Below, piece by piece: positions 7,511 through 15,545 of a stretch of DNA of 64,000 nt. Within the stretch, counting starts at the first letter, position 1. Every line of letters starts with the position of its first letter. The position numbers and the translations under genes are program-made. The notes under the pieces are model-generated. The model was not told the origin of the DNA, ran no database searches, and saw only the letters and a list, made by a program, of their open reading frames with translations. Origin of the DNA: Streptomyces fungicidicus (GTDB taxonomy: Bacteria; Actinomycetota; Actinomycetes; Streptomycetales; Streptomycetaceae); assembly GCF_003665435.1 (NCBI RefSeq), contig NZ_CP023407.1, positions 6,063,501 to 6,127,500 of the forward strand, written 5' to 3'.

Positions 7511-8700
7511 TGACCGAGACACTCGGAAAGGCCACTTCTGCCGCGCGGGACGGCGCGGACGGGGCGGCGAAGGGCCCGCTCGCCGACATCGCGCACAGCG
7601 AGGCCGCCGATCGGCTCAAGGCGGAGGTGCAGGACTACCTCGCGGCCCAGGCGACGCGTCTGCTGAGCGGCCTCGGCCAGAAACTCGGCGAGACCACGAA
7701 CAAGCTCAACGACATCGCCGACGGCAACAGCCCGGGCTTCGCCAAGCTCGCCCTCGACGGCGGCCGCAAGCTGGCCGAGGGCAAGAGCCCGCTGCGCAGC
7801 GCGGTCGAACTCGGGGCCTCGCGAGCCAAGGACAACGTGATGGACAAGCTGAAGGGTCTGGGCGGAGGCGGCGGCAAGAGCAAGCGCAAGCGCTCGTCCG
7901 GCAACAAGCCCACCGTCATCATCGAGCACATCGACGTCGGAGTGCCGCTGCGCACGGCCTACGACCAGTGGACCCAGTACCAGGACTTCAGCACCTTCGC
8001 CAAGGGCGTCAAGAGCGCCAACAAGTCCGACGACACGACGTCGGACTGGCAGGCGAAGATCTGGTGGTCGAACCGCAGCTGGAAGGCGAAGACCACCGAG
8101 CAGGTCCCCGACGACCGCATCGCCTGGTCCTCGGAGGGCGCCAAGGGCACGACGAAGGGGGTCGTCTCCTTCCACAGCCTCGGCGACAACCTCACCCGGG
8201 TGCTGCTGGTCATCGAGTACTACCCGTCGGGCTTCTTCGAGAAGACCGGCAACATCTGGCGGGCCCAGGGCCGCCGCGCCCGGCTCGACCTGAAGCACTT
8301 CGTCCGCTTCATCACCATCAAGGGCGAGGCCGAGGACAGCTGGCGGGGCGAGATCCGCGACGGCGAGGTGGTCCGCAGCCACGAGGACGCCGTCGCCGAG
8401 GAGGAGAACGAGGAGCCCGAGGGCGAGAACGGCGAGGAGCCGGAGGGCGAGAACGGCGAGGAGCCGGAGGGCGAGCACGGCGAGGAGCCCGAGGGCGAGT
8501 ACGACGAGGAGCCGGAGGGCGAGTACGAGGAGGAGTCCGGCGGGGAGGCCGACGAGGAGTACGAACCGGAGGCCGAGGAGGAGGAGTACGAGGAGGAGCC
8601 CGAGGAGGAGCCCGAGGACTCGTACGAGGAGGACGAGTATCCGGAGGAAGAGTCCGAGGGTGAGTACGAGGACGAGCAGTCCGAGAGCCGGAGCCGCTGA
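7510..8700 (+). CDS. gvpZ: gas vesicle accessory protein GvpZ: SRPBCC domain with acidic repeat tail
   Basis: 396 residues from ATG 7510, which forms ATGA with the gvpY stop (a GTG one codon earlier is also possible). N-terminal helical region about 1-120, then a basic KSKRKRSS patch. The SRPBCC (START-like) fold follows: PTVIIEHIDVGVPLRTAYDQWTQYQDFSTFAKGV...WKAKTTEQVPDDRIAWSSEGAKGTTKGVVSFHSL...VLLVIEYYPSGFFEKTGN (about 137-270). SRPBCC domains bind hydrophobic ligands; the ligand here is unknown. The last 100 residues are almost only Glu, Gly, Pro and Tyr, starting with an eight-residue repeat GEEPEGEN. Confidence 0.8.
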   Translation: MTETLGKATSAARDGADGAAKGPLADIAHSEAADRLKAEVQDYLAAQATRLLSGLGQKLGETTNKLNDIADGNSPGFAKLALDGGRKLAEGKSPLRSAVELGASRAKDNVMDKLKGLGGGGGKSKRKRSSGNKPTVIIEHIDVGVPLRTAYDQWTQYQDFSTFAKGVKSANKSDDTTSDWQAKIWWSNRSWKAKTTEQVPDDRIAWSSEGAKGTTKGVVSFHSLGDNLTRVLLVIEYYPSGFFEKTGNIWRAQGRRARLDLKHFVRFITIKGEAEDSWRGEIRDGEVVRSHEDAVAEEENEEPEGENGEEPEGENGEEPEGEHGEEPEGEYDEEPEGEYEEESGGEADEEYEPEAEEEEYEEEPEEEPEDSYEEDEYPEEESEGEYEDEQSESRSR

Positions 8701-9035
8701 TGACCACCCCCAGCCGGCTCCCCGATCCGTACGGCGGGGGCGGCGGCGCCAACCTCGCGGACATCCTGGAGAGGGTGCTCGACAAGGGCGTCGTGATCGC
8801 GGGTGACATCCGCATCAACCTGCTGGACATAGAACTGCTCACCATCAAGCTGCGCCTGGTCGTCGCGTCCGTCGACAAGGCCAAGGAGATGGGGATCGAC
8901 TGGTGGGAGTCCGACCCGGCCCTGTCCTCGCGTGCCCGCCGTGACGAACTGGCGAGGGAGAACGCCGAACTGCGCGAGCGGCTGGCCCGGCTGGAGGAAC
9001 TGGAACCCCGGCGTGCACAGGAGGAGAGTCCGTGA
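8700..9035 (+). CDS. gvpJ: gas vesicle protein GvpJ (GvpA family)
   Basis: 111 residues. The GvpA-like core NLADILERVLDKGVVIAGDIRINLLDIELLTIKLRLVVASVDKAKEMGIDWW is followed by a coiled-coil-like tail RDELARENAELRERLARLEELEP. GvpJ is a minor GvpA paralogue used in vesicle assembly. The start overlaps the gvpZ stop by one base, and the stop overlaps gvpL (GTGA). Confidence 0.93.
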   Translation: MTTPSRLPDPYGGGGGANLADILERVLDKGVVIAGDIRINLLDIELLTIKLRLVVASVDKAKEMGIDWWESDPALSSRARRDELARENAELRERLARLEELEPRRAQEESP

Positions 9036-9811
9036 CAGGACTGCGGTACGTCTACGCGGTCTGCCGTCCCTTCGGCACGCCGCTCCAGGCGCAGCTGACC
9101 GGGGTGGGAGGCGATCCGCCCCGGCTGATGCCCCACCACGACCTGGTGGCCGTGGTGAGCCACGTCCCCGAGGGGGAGTTCGGAGAGGAACCGCTGCGCG
9201 CGAATCTGGAGGACCTGGACTGGCTGACCGCCGTCGCCCGCGCCCACCAGGGCGTGATCGACGCGCTCACCACCGTCACGACCCCGCTGCCGCTGCGGCT
9301 GGGCACCGTGTTCCGCGACGACAGCGGCGTACGCACCATGATCGAGGCACGTGAGGAGAGCTTCACGCGCACCCTGGACCGGCTGGAGGGCCGGGTCGAG
9401 TGGGGTGTGAAGGTCTACGTGGAGTCGGAGCGCGAGCCGGAGACGCCCGCCGAGCCCGCTGCGAAGCCGGCGTCCGGCCGTGACTACCTGCGGCGGCGGC
9501 GCATGGCGACGAAGTCGCAGGACGACCTGTGGCAGCGGGCCGAGACGTTCGCGACCCAGCTGCACGAGTCCCTCTCCGGTTCCGCGGAGGACTCCCGGCT
9601 GCACGCGCCGCAGAATCCGGCGCTCTCCGGCGCCGCGGGGCGCAACGTGCTCAACGCCGCCTATCTGGTTCCGCGGGCGGGGTCCGAGGAGTTCGTGGAG
9701 AAGGTGGAGACGACGAAGGACGGGATCCCCGGGATCCGGGTCGAACTCACCGGCCCGTGGGCGGCCTACTCGTTCGCCGGTGAGGAAACCGCCGAGAAGG
9801 AGGGGTCGTGA
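9032..9811 (+). CDS. gvpL: gas vesicle protein GvpL (GvpL/GvpF family)
   Basis: 259 residues from GTG 9032. It has family segments RYVYAVCRPF, LVAVVSHVPEGEFGEE, WLTAVARAHQGVIDALTTVTTPLPLRLGTVFRDDSG, VEWGVKVYVE, NVLNAAYLVPRAGSEEFVEKVE and VELTGPWAAYSFAGEE. It has the same fold as gvpF in this operon but is diverged. Members interact with GvpA-type proteins at an early step of vesicle formation. Coupled to gvpS by overlapping GTGA. Confidence 0.93.
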   Translation: MTGLRYVYAVCRPFGTPLQAQLTGVGGDPPRLMPHHDLVAVVSHVPEGEFGEEPLRANLEDLDWLTAVARAHQGVIDALTTVTTPLPLRLGTVFRDDSGVRTMIEAREESFTRTLDRLEGRVEWGVKVYVESEREPETPAEPAAKPASGRDYLRRRRMATKSQDDLWQRAETFATQLHESLSGSAEDSRLHAPQNPALSGAAGRNVLNAAYLVPRAGSEEFVEKVETTKDGIPGIRVELTGPWAAYSFAGEETAEKEGS

Positions 9812-9996
9812 CCGTCGTCGAACGCCGCGAGATAGCCCTGGTGGACCTGCTCGACCGGCTCCTGGCCGGCGGGGTCGTCATCAAGGGCGACATCACGCTG
9901 CGCATCGCGGACGTCGACCTGGTCCGTATCGACCTCAACGCGCTGATCAGCTCGGTGAACGCGAAGGTCCCCTCGCCCTTCGAGGACTCGCCGTGA
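9808..9996 (+). CDS. gvpS: gas vesicle protein GvpS (short GvpA paralogue)
   Basis: 62 residues, close to a bare GvpA domain: IALVDLLDRLLAGGVVIKGDITLRIADVDLVRIDLNALISSVNA. Third GvpA-type protein of the operon. Starts with GTG 9808 inside the gvpL stop and ends inside the gvpK start. Role presumed structural or nucleating by homology. Confidence 0.88.
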   Translation: MTVVERREIALVDLLDRLLAGGVVIKGDITLRIADVDLVRIDLNALISSVNAKVPSPFEDSP

Positions 9997-10319
9997 CGGG
10001 CGGCCCCGATCACGACGCGCACCAGGTCGAGCCGCACGCCGACCGGCGCAAGCGGCTCGACCTGGAGCCGGACACGGTCGAACGCGATCTGATCAAACTG
10101 GTGCTCACCGTCGTGGAACTGCTGCGCCAGCTCATGGAACGCCAGGCGCTGCGCCGTTTCGACGAGGGCGACCTGACGGAGGAGCAGGAGGAGCGGGTCG
10201 GGCTCACCCTGATGCTGCTCGAGGACCGCATGGCGGAACTGCGGGACCGCTACGGGCTGCGTCCCGAGGACCTGAACCTGGACCTCGGACCGCTCGGACC
10301 GCTGCTTCCCCGGGACTGA
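9993..10319 (+). CDS. gvpK: gas vesicle protein GvpK
   Basis: 108 residues from GTG 9993. Conserved block RLDLEPDTVERDLIKLVLTVVELLRQLMERQALRRFDEGDLTEEQEERVGLTLMLLEDRMAELRDRYGL. Last gene of the ten-gene operon; all later genes in the operon overlap their neighbours. A 22-bp hairpin follows 16 bases after the stop. Confidence 0.93.
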   Translation: MTGGPDHDAHQVEPHADRRKRLDLEPDTVERDLIKLVLTVVELLRQLMERQALRRFDEGDLTEEQEERVGLTLMLLEDRMAELRDRYGLRPEDLNLDLGPLGPLLPRD

Positions 10320-10335
10320 ATCCCCCGGGACCGAC

Positions 10336-10382
10336 GGACGGAGGAGTTCCCCGGGACCGGGTCCCGGGGAACTCCTCCGTCC
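10336..10382. terminator. hairpin between convergent gvpK and methyltransferase genes
   Basis: Perfect 22-bp stem (10336-10357 with 10361-10382) and a 3-base CGG loop, without a U-tract. It lies between two convergent genes, so it can serve both directions. Confidence 0.85.
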
Positions 10383-10400
10383 ACGTCACCCCGGCGTGTT

Positions 10401-11222
10401 TCACGCTTCCTTGCGGCAGAGGACTTCCCCGTGCAGTACCGCGAACCAGCCGTCGTCCCGCGCGCCCCACTCCCGCCAGGCCTCCGCCACCGCGCGCAGC
10501 CGCTCACGGGTGGCGTGCCCGCCGTCGACCGCCCGCTCGGCGTAGGCCGAGGCGACCGTGCGGTCCGCCCACAGGCCGCTCCACCACGCCCGCTCCCCGG
10601 GAGTGGAGAAGGTCCAGGTGGCCGAGGTGGCGGTGACGTCGGTGAAGCCGGCGGCGAGCGCCCACGACCTCAGCCGCCGTCCCGCGTCCGGCTCGCCCCC
10701 GTTGGCCCGCGCCACCCGCCGGTAGAGGCCGAGCCAGTCGTCCATGCCCGGCGACGGGGGATACCAGGTCATCGCCGCGTAGTCCGAGTCCCGGACGGCG
10801 ACGAACCCGCCCGGCCGCGTCACCCTCCGCATCTCCCGCAGCGCCCGTACGGGGTCTCCCACGTGCTGGAGCACCTGATGGGCGTGGACGACGCAGAACG
10901 TGTCGTCCGGGAAGTCCAGCGCGTGCACGTCCCCGACCGTGAAGTCGGTGTTGGCCAGGCCCCGTTCGGCGGCCACCGCACGGGCCCGCTCCAGGATGCC
11001 CGGCTCCCGGTCGAGCCCCGTGACGTGACCGGCCGGGACCAGGCCCGCCAGGTCGGCGGTGATGGTGCCGGGCCCGCACCCGACGTCCAGGATCCGCATG
11101 TGGGGCTTCAGGACCCCGAGGAGGTACGCCGCCGAGTTCTCGGCGGTCCGCCAGCTGTGCGACCGCAGCACCGACTCGTGGTGGCCGTGCGTGTAGACGG
11201 CGGTCTCCCGCGCTTCCGGCAT
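10401..11222 (-). CDS. class I SAM-dependent methyltransferase
   Basis: 273 residues. SAM-binding motif I ILDVGCGPGTITADLA, motif II GLDREPGILERARAVAAERGL, then FTVGDVHALDFPDDTFCVVHAHQVLQHVGDPVRALREMRRVTRPGGFVAVRDSDYAAMTWYP. The family is UbiE/Methyltransf_11-like; the substrate cannot be read from sequence. Divergent from an ABC-F ATPase gene, with a perfect inverted repeat at 11284-11301 between them. The pairing could suggest drug or ribosome protection, but nothing in this protein is Erm-like. Confidence 0.85.
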   Translation of the reverse strand: MPEARETAVYTHGHHESVLRSHSWRTAENSAAYLLGVLKPHMRILDVGCGPGTITADLAGLVPAGHVTGLDREPGILERARAVAAERGLANTDFTVGDVHALDFPDDTFCVVHAHQVLQHVGDPVRALREMRRVTRPGGFVAVRDSDYAAMTWYPPSPGMDDWLGLYRRVARANGGEPDAGRRLRSWALAAGFTDVTATSATWTFSTPGERAWWSGLWADRTVASAYAERAVDGGHATRERLRAVAEAWREWGARDDGWFAVLHGEVLCRKEA

Positions 11223-11283
11223 GCCGAACCCACCCCTTCCGCTCTCGTAGGATGCCGCTCACGCTACGCCCGACGGCCGAATG

Positions 11284-11301
11284 GTGAGACCCATGTCTCA
11301 C
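11284..11301. promoter_or_regulatory. inverted repeat in divergent methyltransferase/ABC-F region
   Basis: GTGAGAC-CCAT-GTCTCAC, perfect 7-bp arms with a 4-base spacer. It is 62 bases from the methyltransferase start and 64 bases from the ABC-F start. The geometry suits a dimeric regulator. No regulator gene is adjacent. Confidence 0.4.
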
Positions 11302-11364
11302 ACTCTGGAACGCCGTCGGAAACCCGTTTGCCGCCCGCGCCGGTGCCCCCGCACAATCCCCTCC

Positions 11365-12984
11365 ATGGGTCACCTGGAAGCCGCGCACCTCGAGTACTAC
11401 CTCCCCGACGGGAGGGCGCTGCTGGGCGACGCCTCCTTCCGGGTGGGTGAGGGCGCCGTGGTGGCCCTCGTCGGACCCAACGGCGCGGGCAAGACCACCC
11501 TGCTCCGCCTCCTCGCCGGCGAGCTGAAACCGCACGGCGGCTCGGTGACCGTCACCGGCGGGCTCGGCGTCATGCGCCAGTTCGTCGGCTCCGTACGGGA
11601 CGAGACGACCGTGCGCGACCTGCTGGTGTCCGTGGCGCAGCCGAGGATCCGCGAGGCCGCCCGTGCCGTGGACGCCGCCGAGCACGCGATCATGACGGTC
11701 GACGACGAGGCCGCCCAGCTGGCGTACGCGCAGGCACTCGCCGACTGGGCCGAGGCACGCGGGTACGAGGCCGAGACGCTGTGGGACATCTGCACCACGG
11801 CCGCGCTGGGCGTGCCGTACGAGAAGGCGCAGTGGCGCGAGGTCCGCACCCTCTCCGGAGGCGAACAGAAGCGCCTGGTGCTGGAGGCGCTGCTGCGCGG
11901 CACCGACGAGGTCCTGCTGCTCGACGAGCCGGACAACTACCTCGACGTCCCCGGCAAGCGCTGGCTGGAGGAACGCCTCGCGGAGACCCGCAAGACCGTC
12001 CTCTTCGTCTCCCACGACCGCGAACTCCTCGCCCGCGCCGCACAGAAGATCGTCTCCCTGGAGCCGGGCCCCGCGGGCGCCGACGCCTGGGTGCACGGCG
12101 GCGGCTTCGCCACCTTCCACCAGGCCCGGCAGGAGCGCTTCGCCCGCTTCGAGGAGCTGCGCCGGCGCTGGGACGAGAAGCACGCCCAGCTGAAGAAGCT
12201 GGTCCTGACGCTGCGCCAGGCAGCCGAGAACAGCCCCGACATGGCGTCCCGCTACCGCGCGGCCCAGACCAGGCTGCGCAAGTTCGAGGAGGCCGGACCG
12301 CCGCCCGAGCCCCCGCGCGAGCAGGACATCCGGATGCGCCTCAAGGGCGGCCGCACCGGCGTCCGCGCCGTCACCTGCGAGCAGCTCGAACTCACCGGTC
12401 TGATGCACCCCTTCGACCTGGAGGTCTTCTACGGCGAACGGGTCGCCGTCCTCGGCTCCAACGGGTCCGGCAAATCGCACTTCCTGCGCCTGCTGGCCGG
12501 GGACGGCGTGGCGCACACCGGGAACTGGAAGCTCGGCGCCCGGGTGCTGCCCGGACACTTCGCGCAGACCCACGCCCACCCGGAGCTGCGGGGCCGCAGC
12601 CTCCTGGACATCCTGTGGACCGAGTACTCCCAGGACCGGGGCGCCGCCATGTCGCGCCTGCGCCGCTACGAGCTGACCCAGCAGGCCGAGCAGACCTTCG
12701 ACCGCCTCTCCGGCGGCCAGCAGGCCCGCTTCCAGATCCTGCTCCTGGAACTGCAGGGCGTCACGGCCCTGCTCCTCGACGAGCCGACCGACAACCTCGA
12801 CCTGGAATCGGCCGAAGCCCTCCAGGAAGGCCTGGAGGGCTTCGAGGGCACGGTCCTCGCCGTCACCCACGACCGCTGGTTCGCCCGCTCCTTCGACCGC
12901 TTCCTGGTCTTCGGCAGCGACGGAAGGGTCCGGGAGACACCCGAACCGGTGTGGGACGAACGCCGGGTCCAGCGCGCGCGCTGA
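11365..12984 (+). CDS. ABC-F family ATP-binding protein
   Basis: 539 residues from ATG 11365, the size of ABC-F proteins; an upstream ATG at 11293 would add a non-conserved arginine-rich leader. Two ABC domains and no membrane segments: Walker A GPNGAGKTT, signature LSGGEQKR, Walker B LLLDEPDNYLD; then GSNGSGKSH, LSGGQQAR, LLLDEPTDNLD with the switch TVLAVTHDRWF. The basic/helical linker between them (about 240-330) is the expected P-site tRNA-interaction motif. ABC-F proteins act on the ribosome in translation or antibiotic protection. The second Walker A lacks the usual second T (SGKSHF). Confidence 0.9.
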   Translation: MGHLEAAHLEYYLPDGRALLGDASFRVGEGAVVALVGPNGAGKTTLLRLLAGELKPHGGSVTVTGGLGVMRQFVGSVRDETTVRDLLVSVAQPRIREAARAVDAAEHAIMTVDDEAAQLAYAQALADWAEARGYEAETLWDICTTAALGVPYEKAQWREVRTLSGGEQKRLVLEALLRGTDEVLLLDEPDNYLDVPGKRWLEERLAETRKTVLFVSHDRELLARAAQKIVSLEPGPAGADAWVHGGGFATFHQARQERFARFEELRRRWDEKHAQLKKLVLTLRQAAENSPDMASRYRAAQTRLRKFEEAGPPPEPPREQDIRMRLKGGRTGVRAVTCEQLELTGLMHPFDLEVFYGERVAVLGSNGSGKSHFLRLLAGDGVAHTGNWKLGARVLPGHFAQTHAHPELRGRSLLDILWTEYSQDRGAAMSRLRRYELTQQAEQTFDRLSGGQQARFQILLLELQGVTALLLDEPTDNLDLESAEALQEGLEGFEGTVLAVTHDRWFARSFDRFLVFGSDGRVRETPEPVWDERRVQRAR

Positions 12985-13005
12985 GGCGACCTGCGGGCCG
13001 GCGGG

Positions 13006-14118
13006 TCACTTCCAGCGCAGCAGCGCGCCCAGTCCGCCGACCGGCGCGTCCTCCCGTGTCTCCGCCACCAGGGAGACCGCCAGCGCGGGCGCGTCCGTCG
13101 CGACCGCGGACCGGATCAGCGCGTCGTCCGCCCGCGCCGCCCACGAGTTCTGCTCACCGAGGACCTTGAGATCCGTGCGCCGCACCGCGAGCTGGTCAGG
13201 ATCCTCACCGATCCACACCTCGCGGTGCGCGTCCGCCGCGCCCGGCCGGATCAGCAGCTGGTCGATCCGGTGCTCGCGCGCCGCCTCGACCAGCGCAGGA
13301 ACGCCCTCCACGGCGCCCGTGCGGCCCTCGTCGTCGGGGCTCCGGGCGGCGAGGAACCGCTCCAGCTCCTCCTCGGCCCGTTCCCGGACGTGCTCGGCGC
13401 GGATCCGCTCCACGTCCTCGTCGAGCAGCCGGCTGCCGGCCCCGCGGGAAGCCTCCACCACCAGGTCGTGCAGCCGCTGCGGCAGCCGTTCGCGCACCGA
13501 CCGCTGCTCGCGGTCGTCACCGACCAGGATCAGCAGGTCGGCGTCCGTCTCCTCCTGGCAGACGGCGAGCGCGTCGGCGATCTCCGCCGCGTTGTGGTCC
13601 CAGGTGTTCTCCACCCGGAGCTGGAAGTGGCGCTCCGACCAGTCGACGGTGCCGGTCCGGTGCACGGGCCACTGGCGCCCGGTGACACCGCCGGCGTCGT
13701 CCCGGCCGAGGGCGCTGCGCAGTTCGAAGTCGGCGCCCTTGCGGTCGACGTAGGCGACGACGCACACCGGGTCCTCCCCGGCCAGCTCCAGCAGCGGCGC
13801 GACCCTCGGCAGCGGCGCCCACTCGGCCCAGTCGCGCTGCGGGGACCTGGCCAGCGGCGGGTCGAGAACCACCTCGCCGTCCCGGGCGAACAGGGCGCGG
13901 CCGTGCGGCTCGCTGGAGTGCCGCAGCTCCTCCAGCGCGCGGCGCACCGCCTGGCAGGTCTTCTCGTCCGCCCCCTGCCCGGCCAGGTCCCGGGCCATCG
14001 CGCGGGCCGTCAGCTGACGCTCCTGAGGGGTGTGCTCCGTGTGCCGGGAGGTGTCGACGTAGACGGAGGCCCAGGGGCCGGGACGTTCGTAGAGTGGATG
14101 CAGGAAAGCGAGTTCCAT
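13006..14118 (-). CDS. Rv2629/baeRF family (bacterial eRF1-like) protein
   Basis: 370 residues from ATG 14118 with GGGAGGG upstream. It begins MELAFLHPLYERPGPWASVYVDTSRHTEHT, followed by VAPLLELAGEDPVCVVAYVDRKGADFELRSAL and WSERHFQLRVENTWDHNAAEIADAL, and ends with an eRF1 domain 3-like segment GVPALVEAAREHRIDQLLIRPGA. It resembles mycobacterial Rv2629 and the baeRF families, proposed ancillary release-factor-like proteins. The biochemical role is unproven. A strong SigB-type promoter (GTGT-N15-GGGTAC) lies just upstream, so stress induction is likely. Confidence 0.8.
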   Translation of the reverse strand: MELAFLHPLYERPGPWASVYVDTSRHTEHTPQERQLTARAMARDLAGQGADEKTCQAVRRALEELRHSSEPHGRALFARDGEVVLDPPLARSPQRDWAEWAPLPRVAPLLELAGEDPVCVVAYVDRKGADFELRSALGRDDAGGVTGRQWPVHRTGTVDWSERHFQLRVENTWDHNAAEIADALAVCQEETDADLLILVGDDREQRSVRERLPQRLHDLVVEASRGAGSRLLDEDVERIRAEHVRERAEEELERFLAARSPDDEGRTGAVEGVPALVEAAREHRIDQLLIRPGAADAHREVWIGEDPDQLAVRRTDLKVLGEQNSWAARADDALIRSAVATDAPALAVSLVAETREDAPVGGLGALLRWK

Positions 14119-14167
14119 GGCTCCCTCCCGGTTGCCGTACGGGGTAGTGCTCGTGCCGGCGGGGCGG

Positions 14168-14192
14168 GTACCCGGACCGCATGAACGCACAC
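14168..14192 (-). promoter_or_regulatory. SigB-family promoter of the baeRF-like gene
   Basis: Minus strand GTGT (14192-14189), 15-base spacer, GGGTAC (14173-14168): a full match to GNNT-N15-GGGTAC. The -10 is part of the palindrome GGGTACCC (14166-14173), so the plus strand also has a GGGTAC for the divergent gene at 14181, but with no matching -35. Confidence 0.55.
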
Positions 14193-14468
14193 GACGAGCG
14201 GGGCACCACGATGACCGGAGTCGAGCCGAACCGTCTGGGCGACCAGCAGCTCATGAAGGAGCTGGAGACCATCCACCGCACGCGCCACGACACGCTGCTG
14301 TACGGCTCCAACGACGCGCTGCGGGTCCACAACGAGCGGATGGCGCAGCTGGAGGGCGAGTACCTGCGCCGCAACCCGCGTCGTCCGGTGGCCCCGGGCC
14401 GCACGCGCGAAGGTGCCCGCGAGCGGGGTGCCGCGGACACCGCGACACCCACCACTCCGGGCACCTGA
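14181..14468 (+). CDS. DUF6158 family small protein
   Basis: 95 residues from ATG 14181, or 85 from ATG 14211 (MTGVEPNRLGDQQL), which is where homologues I recall begin. Core: GDQQLMKELETIHRTRHDTLLYGSNDALRVHNERMAQLEGEYLRRNPRR, a charged helical protein without membrane segments, then a disordered Arg/Thr/Pro tail. Function unknown. It is common in actinobacteria near stress genes. The ATG at 14181 lies about 10 bases after a plus-strand GGGTAC, so a leaderless transcript is conceivable. Confidence 0.75.
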   Translation: MNAHDERGTTMTGVEPNRLGDQQLMKELETIHRTRHDTLLYGSNDALRVHNERMAQLEGEYLRRNPRRPVAPGRTREGARERGAADTATPTTPGT

Positions 14469-14472
14469 CCCT

Positions 14473-14502
14473 CCGGCCGGACGCCGGCCGGACTCCGGCC
14501 GG
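14473..14502. terminator. three tandem CCGGCCGG palindromes between convergent genes
   Basis: Self-complementary octamer CCGGCCGG at 14473, 14484 and 14495, spaced 11 bases apart. It lies between the stop of the DUF6158 gene and the stop of the PfpI-family gene; any two copies can form a GC stem. Likely bidirectional terminator. Confidence 0.5.
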
Positions 14503-14514
14503 TGAACGGCCTCC

Positions 14515-15069
14515 TCAGGTCTGCCGCTGGGCCGTCTCCGTCCGGAACACCTCCAGCCAGGCCTCCGAGAAGGCCTTCAGATCGTCCGGCTTGCGGCTGG
14601 TCACCAGCTTGTTGGGACCGTGGTCGCAGATCTTCACCTGCTCGTCGACCCAGGTGCCGCCCGCGTTGCGGATGTCCGTCCGCAGACTGGGCCAGCTGGT
14701 CAGCACCCGGCCCCGGACGACGTCGGCCTCGACGAGGGTCCACGACGCGTGGCAGATCGCGGCGACCGGCCGGCCCTGCTCGAAGAAGTCCTTCACGAAG
14801 GCCACGGCCTTGTCGTCGGTGCGCAGGAGGTCCGGGTTGGCCACTCCGCCGGGCAGCACCAGCCCGTCGAAGGAGTCCGCCGACGTCTCGCCGACGACCT
14901 CCTGGACGGGGAAGGTGTCCGCCTTGTCGAGGTGGTTGAACGCCTGGATCTTCCCCGGGCTCGTCGACACGAGCACGGGCTCGTGCCCGGCGTCCGCGGC
15001 CGCCTGCCACGGCTCGGTCAGTTCCACCTGCTCGACGCCCTCGGGCGCGGTCAGGAATGCGATGCGCAT
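14515..15069 (-). CDS. DJ-1/PfpI family protein (type 1 glutamine amidotransferase-like)
   Basis: 184 residues, full length for the family. The nucleophile elbow is AICHASW; other conserved parts are FDGLVLPGGVANPDLLR, ADVVRGRVLTSWPSLRTDIRNAGGTWVDE and LVTSRKPDDLKAFSEAWLEVF. The YhbO/PfpI subgroup members act in general stress protection as proposed deglycases or proteases; the true substrate is disputed. Last gene of the apparent operon DUF2795-CBS-PfpI, 21 bases after the CBS gene. Confidence 0.9.
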   Translation of the reverse strand: MRIAFLTAPEGVEQVELTEPWQAAADAGHEPVLVSTSPGKIQAFNHLDKADTFPVQEVVGETSADSFDGLVLPGGVANPDLLRTDDKAVAFVKDFFEQGRPVAAICHASWTLVEADVVRGRVLTSWPSLRTDIRNAGGTWVDEQVKICDHGPNKLVTSRKPDDLKAFSEAWLEVFRTETAQRQT

Positions 15070-15090
15070 GATGTCTCTACGTCCTTTCGT

Positions 15091-15516
15091 TCAGCTGTTC
15101 TCGTCCGGCTCGGCGCGGCTGATGCCGGCCAGCGCCGAGCCGGGATCCCGCGCCTCGGCCAGATCGCCCAGACTCACCAGGCCGACGGGCAGACCGCCCT
15201 CGACGACGGGGATCCGGCGTATCGCGTGCTCGCGCATCAGGGCGACGGCGGAGGACACCGGGTCGTCCAGGGCGAGCGTCAGCGGGTTCGGGGTGCACAC
15301 GTCCCCGGCGCTCAGCCCGAGCGGGTCCGCAGCCACGGCGACCGCCCGGACCGTGATGTCGCGGTCGGTGAGCACCCCGACGATCCGCTGTCCGTCGGCC
15401 ACCACCACGTCGCCGATGTTCTGGGTGCGCATCAGCTGCGCCGCCTCGACGACCGAGGCGTCCGGACGCACGGCGACCACGCCGGGGGTCATCACGTCCT
15501 TGACGAATCCGTCCAT
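15091..15516 (-). CDS. CBS domain protein
   Basis: 141 residues from ATG 15516 with GGGAGG upstream. Two CBS motifs: VKDVMTPGVVAVRPDASVVEAAQLMRTQNIGDVVVADGQRIVGVLTDRDITVRAV (about 5-60), then CTPNPLTLALDDPVSSAVALMREHAIRRIPVVEGGLPVGLVSLGDLAEA (68-120). A CBS pair forms a Bateman module that binds adenine nucleotides; no catalytic domain is attached. Stand-alone CBS proteins of this kind are common in actinobacterial stress regulons. The middle gene of a three-gene operon. Confidence 0.9.
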   Translation of the reverse strand: MDGFVKDVMTPGVVAVRPDASVVEAAQLMRTQNIGDVVVADGQRIVGVLTDRDITVRAVAVAADPLGLSAGDVCTPNPLTLALDDPVSSAVALMREHAIRRIPVVEGGLPVGLVSLGDLAEARDPGSALAGISRAEPDENS

Positions 15517-15545
15517 GACCGGGCCTCCCTTCGATCCGGGGCCGG

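Noticed and set aside
8400..8520. GAG-rich repeats at the 3' end of gvpZ considered a regulatory repeat
   Set aside because: They keep the frame, encode GEEPEGE-type units and end at the gvpZ stop, so they are coding.
7473..8663. Arg/Gly-rich plus-strand frame overlapping gvpZ
   Set aside because: It is a frame shadow of gvpZ. The gvpZ frame has the SRPBCC domain and fits the operon overlaps.
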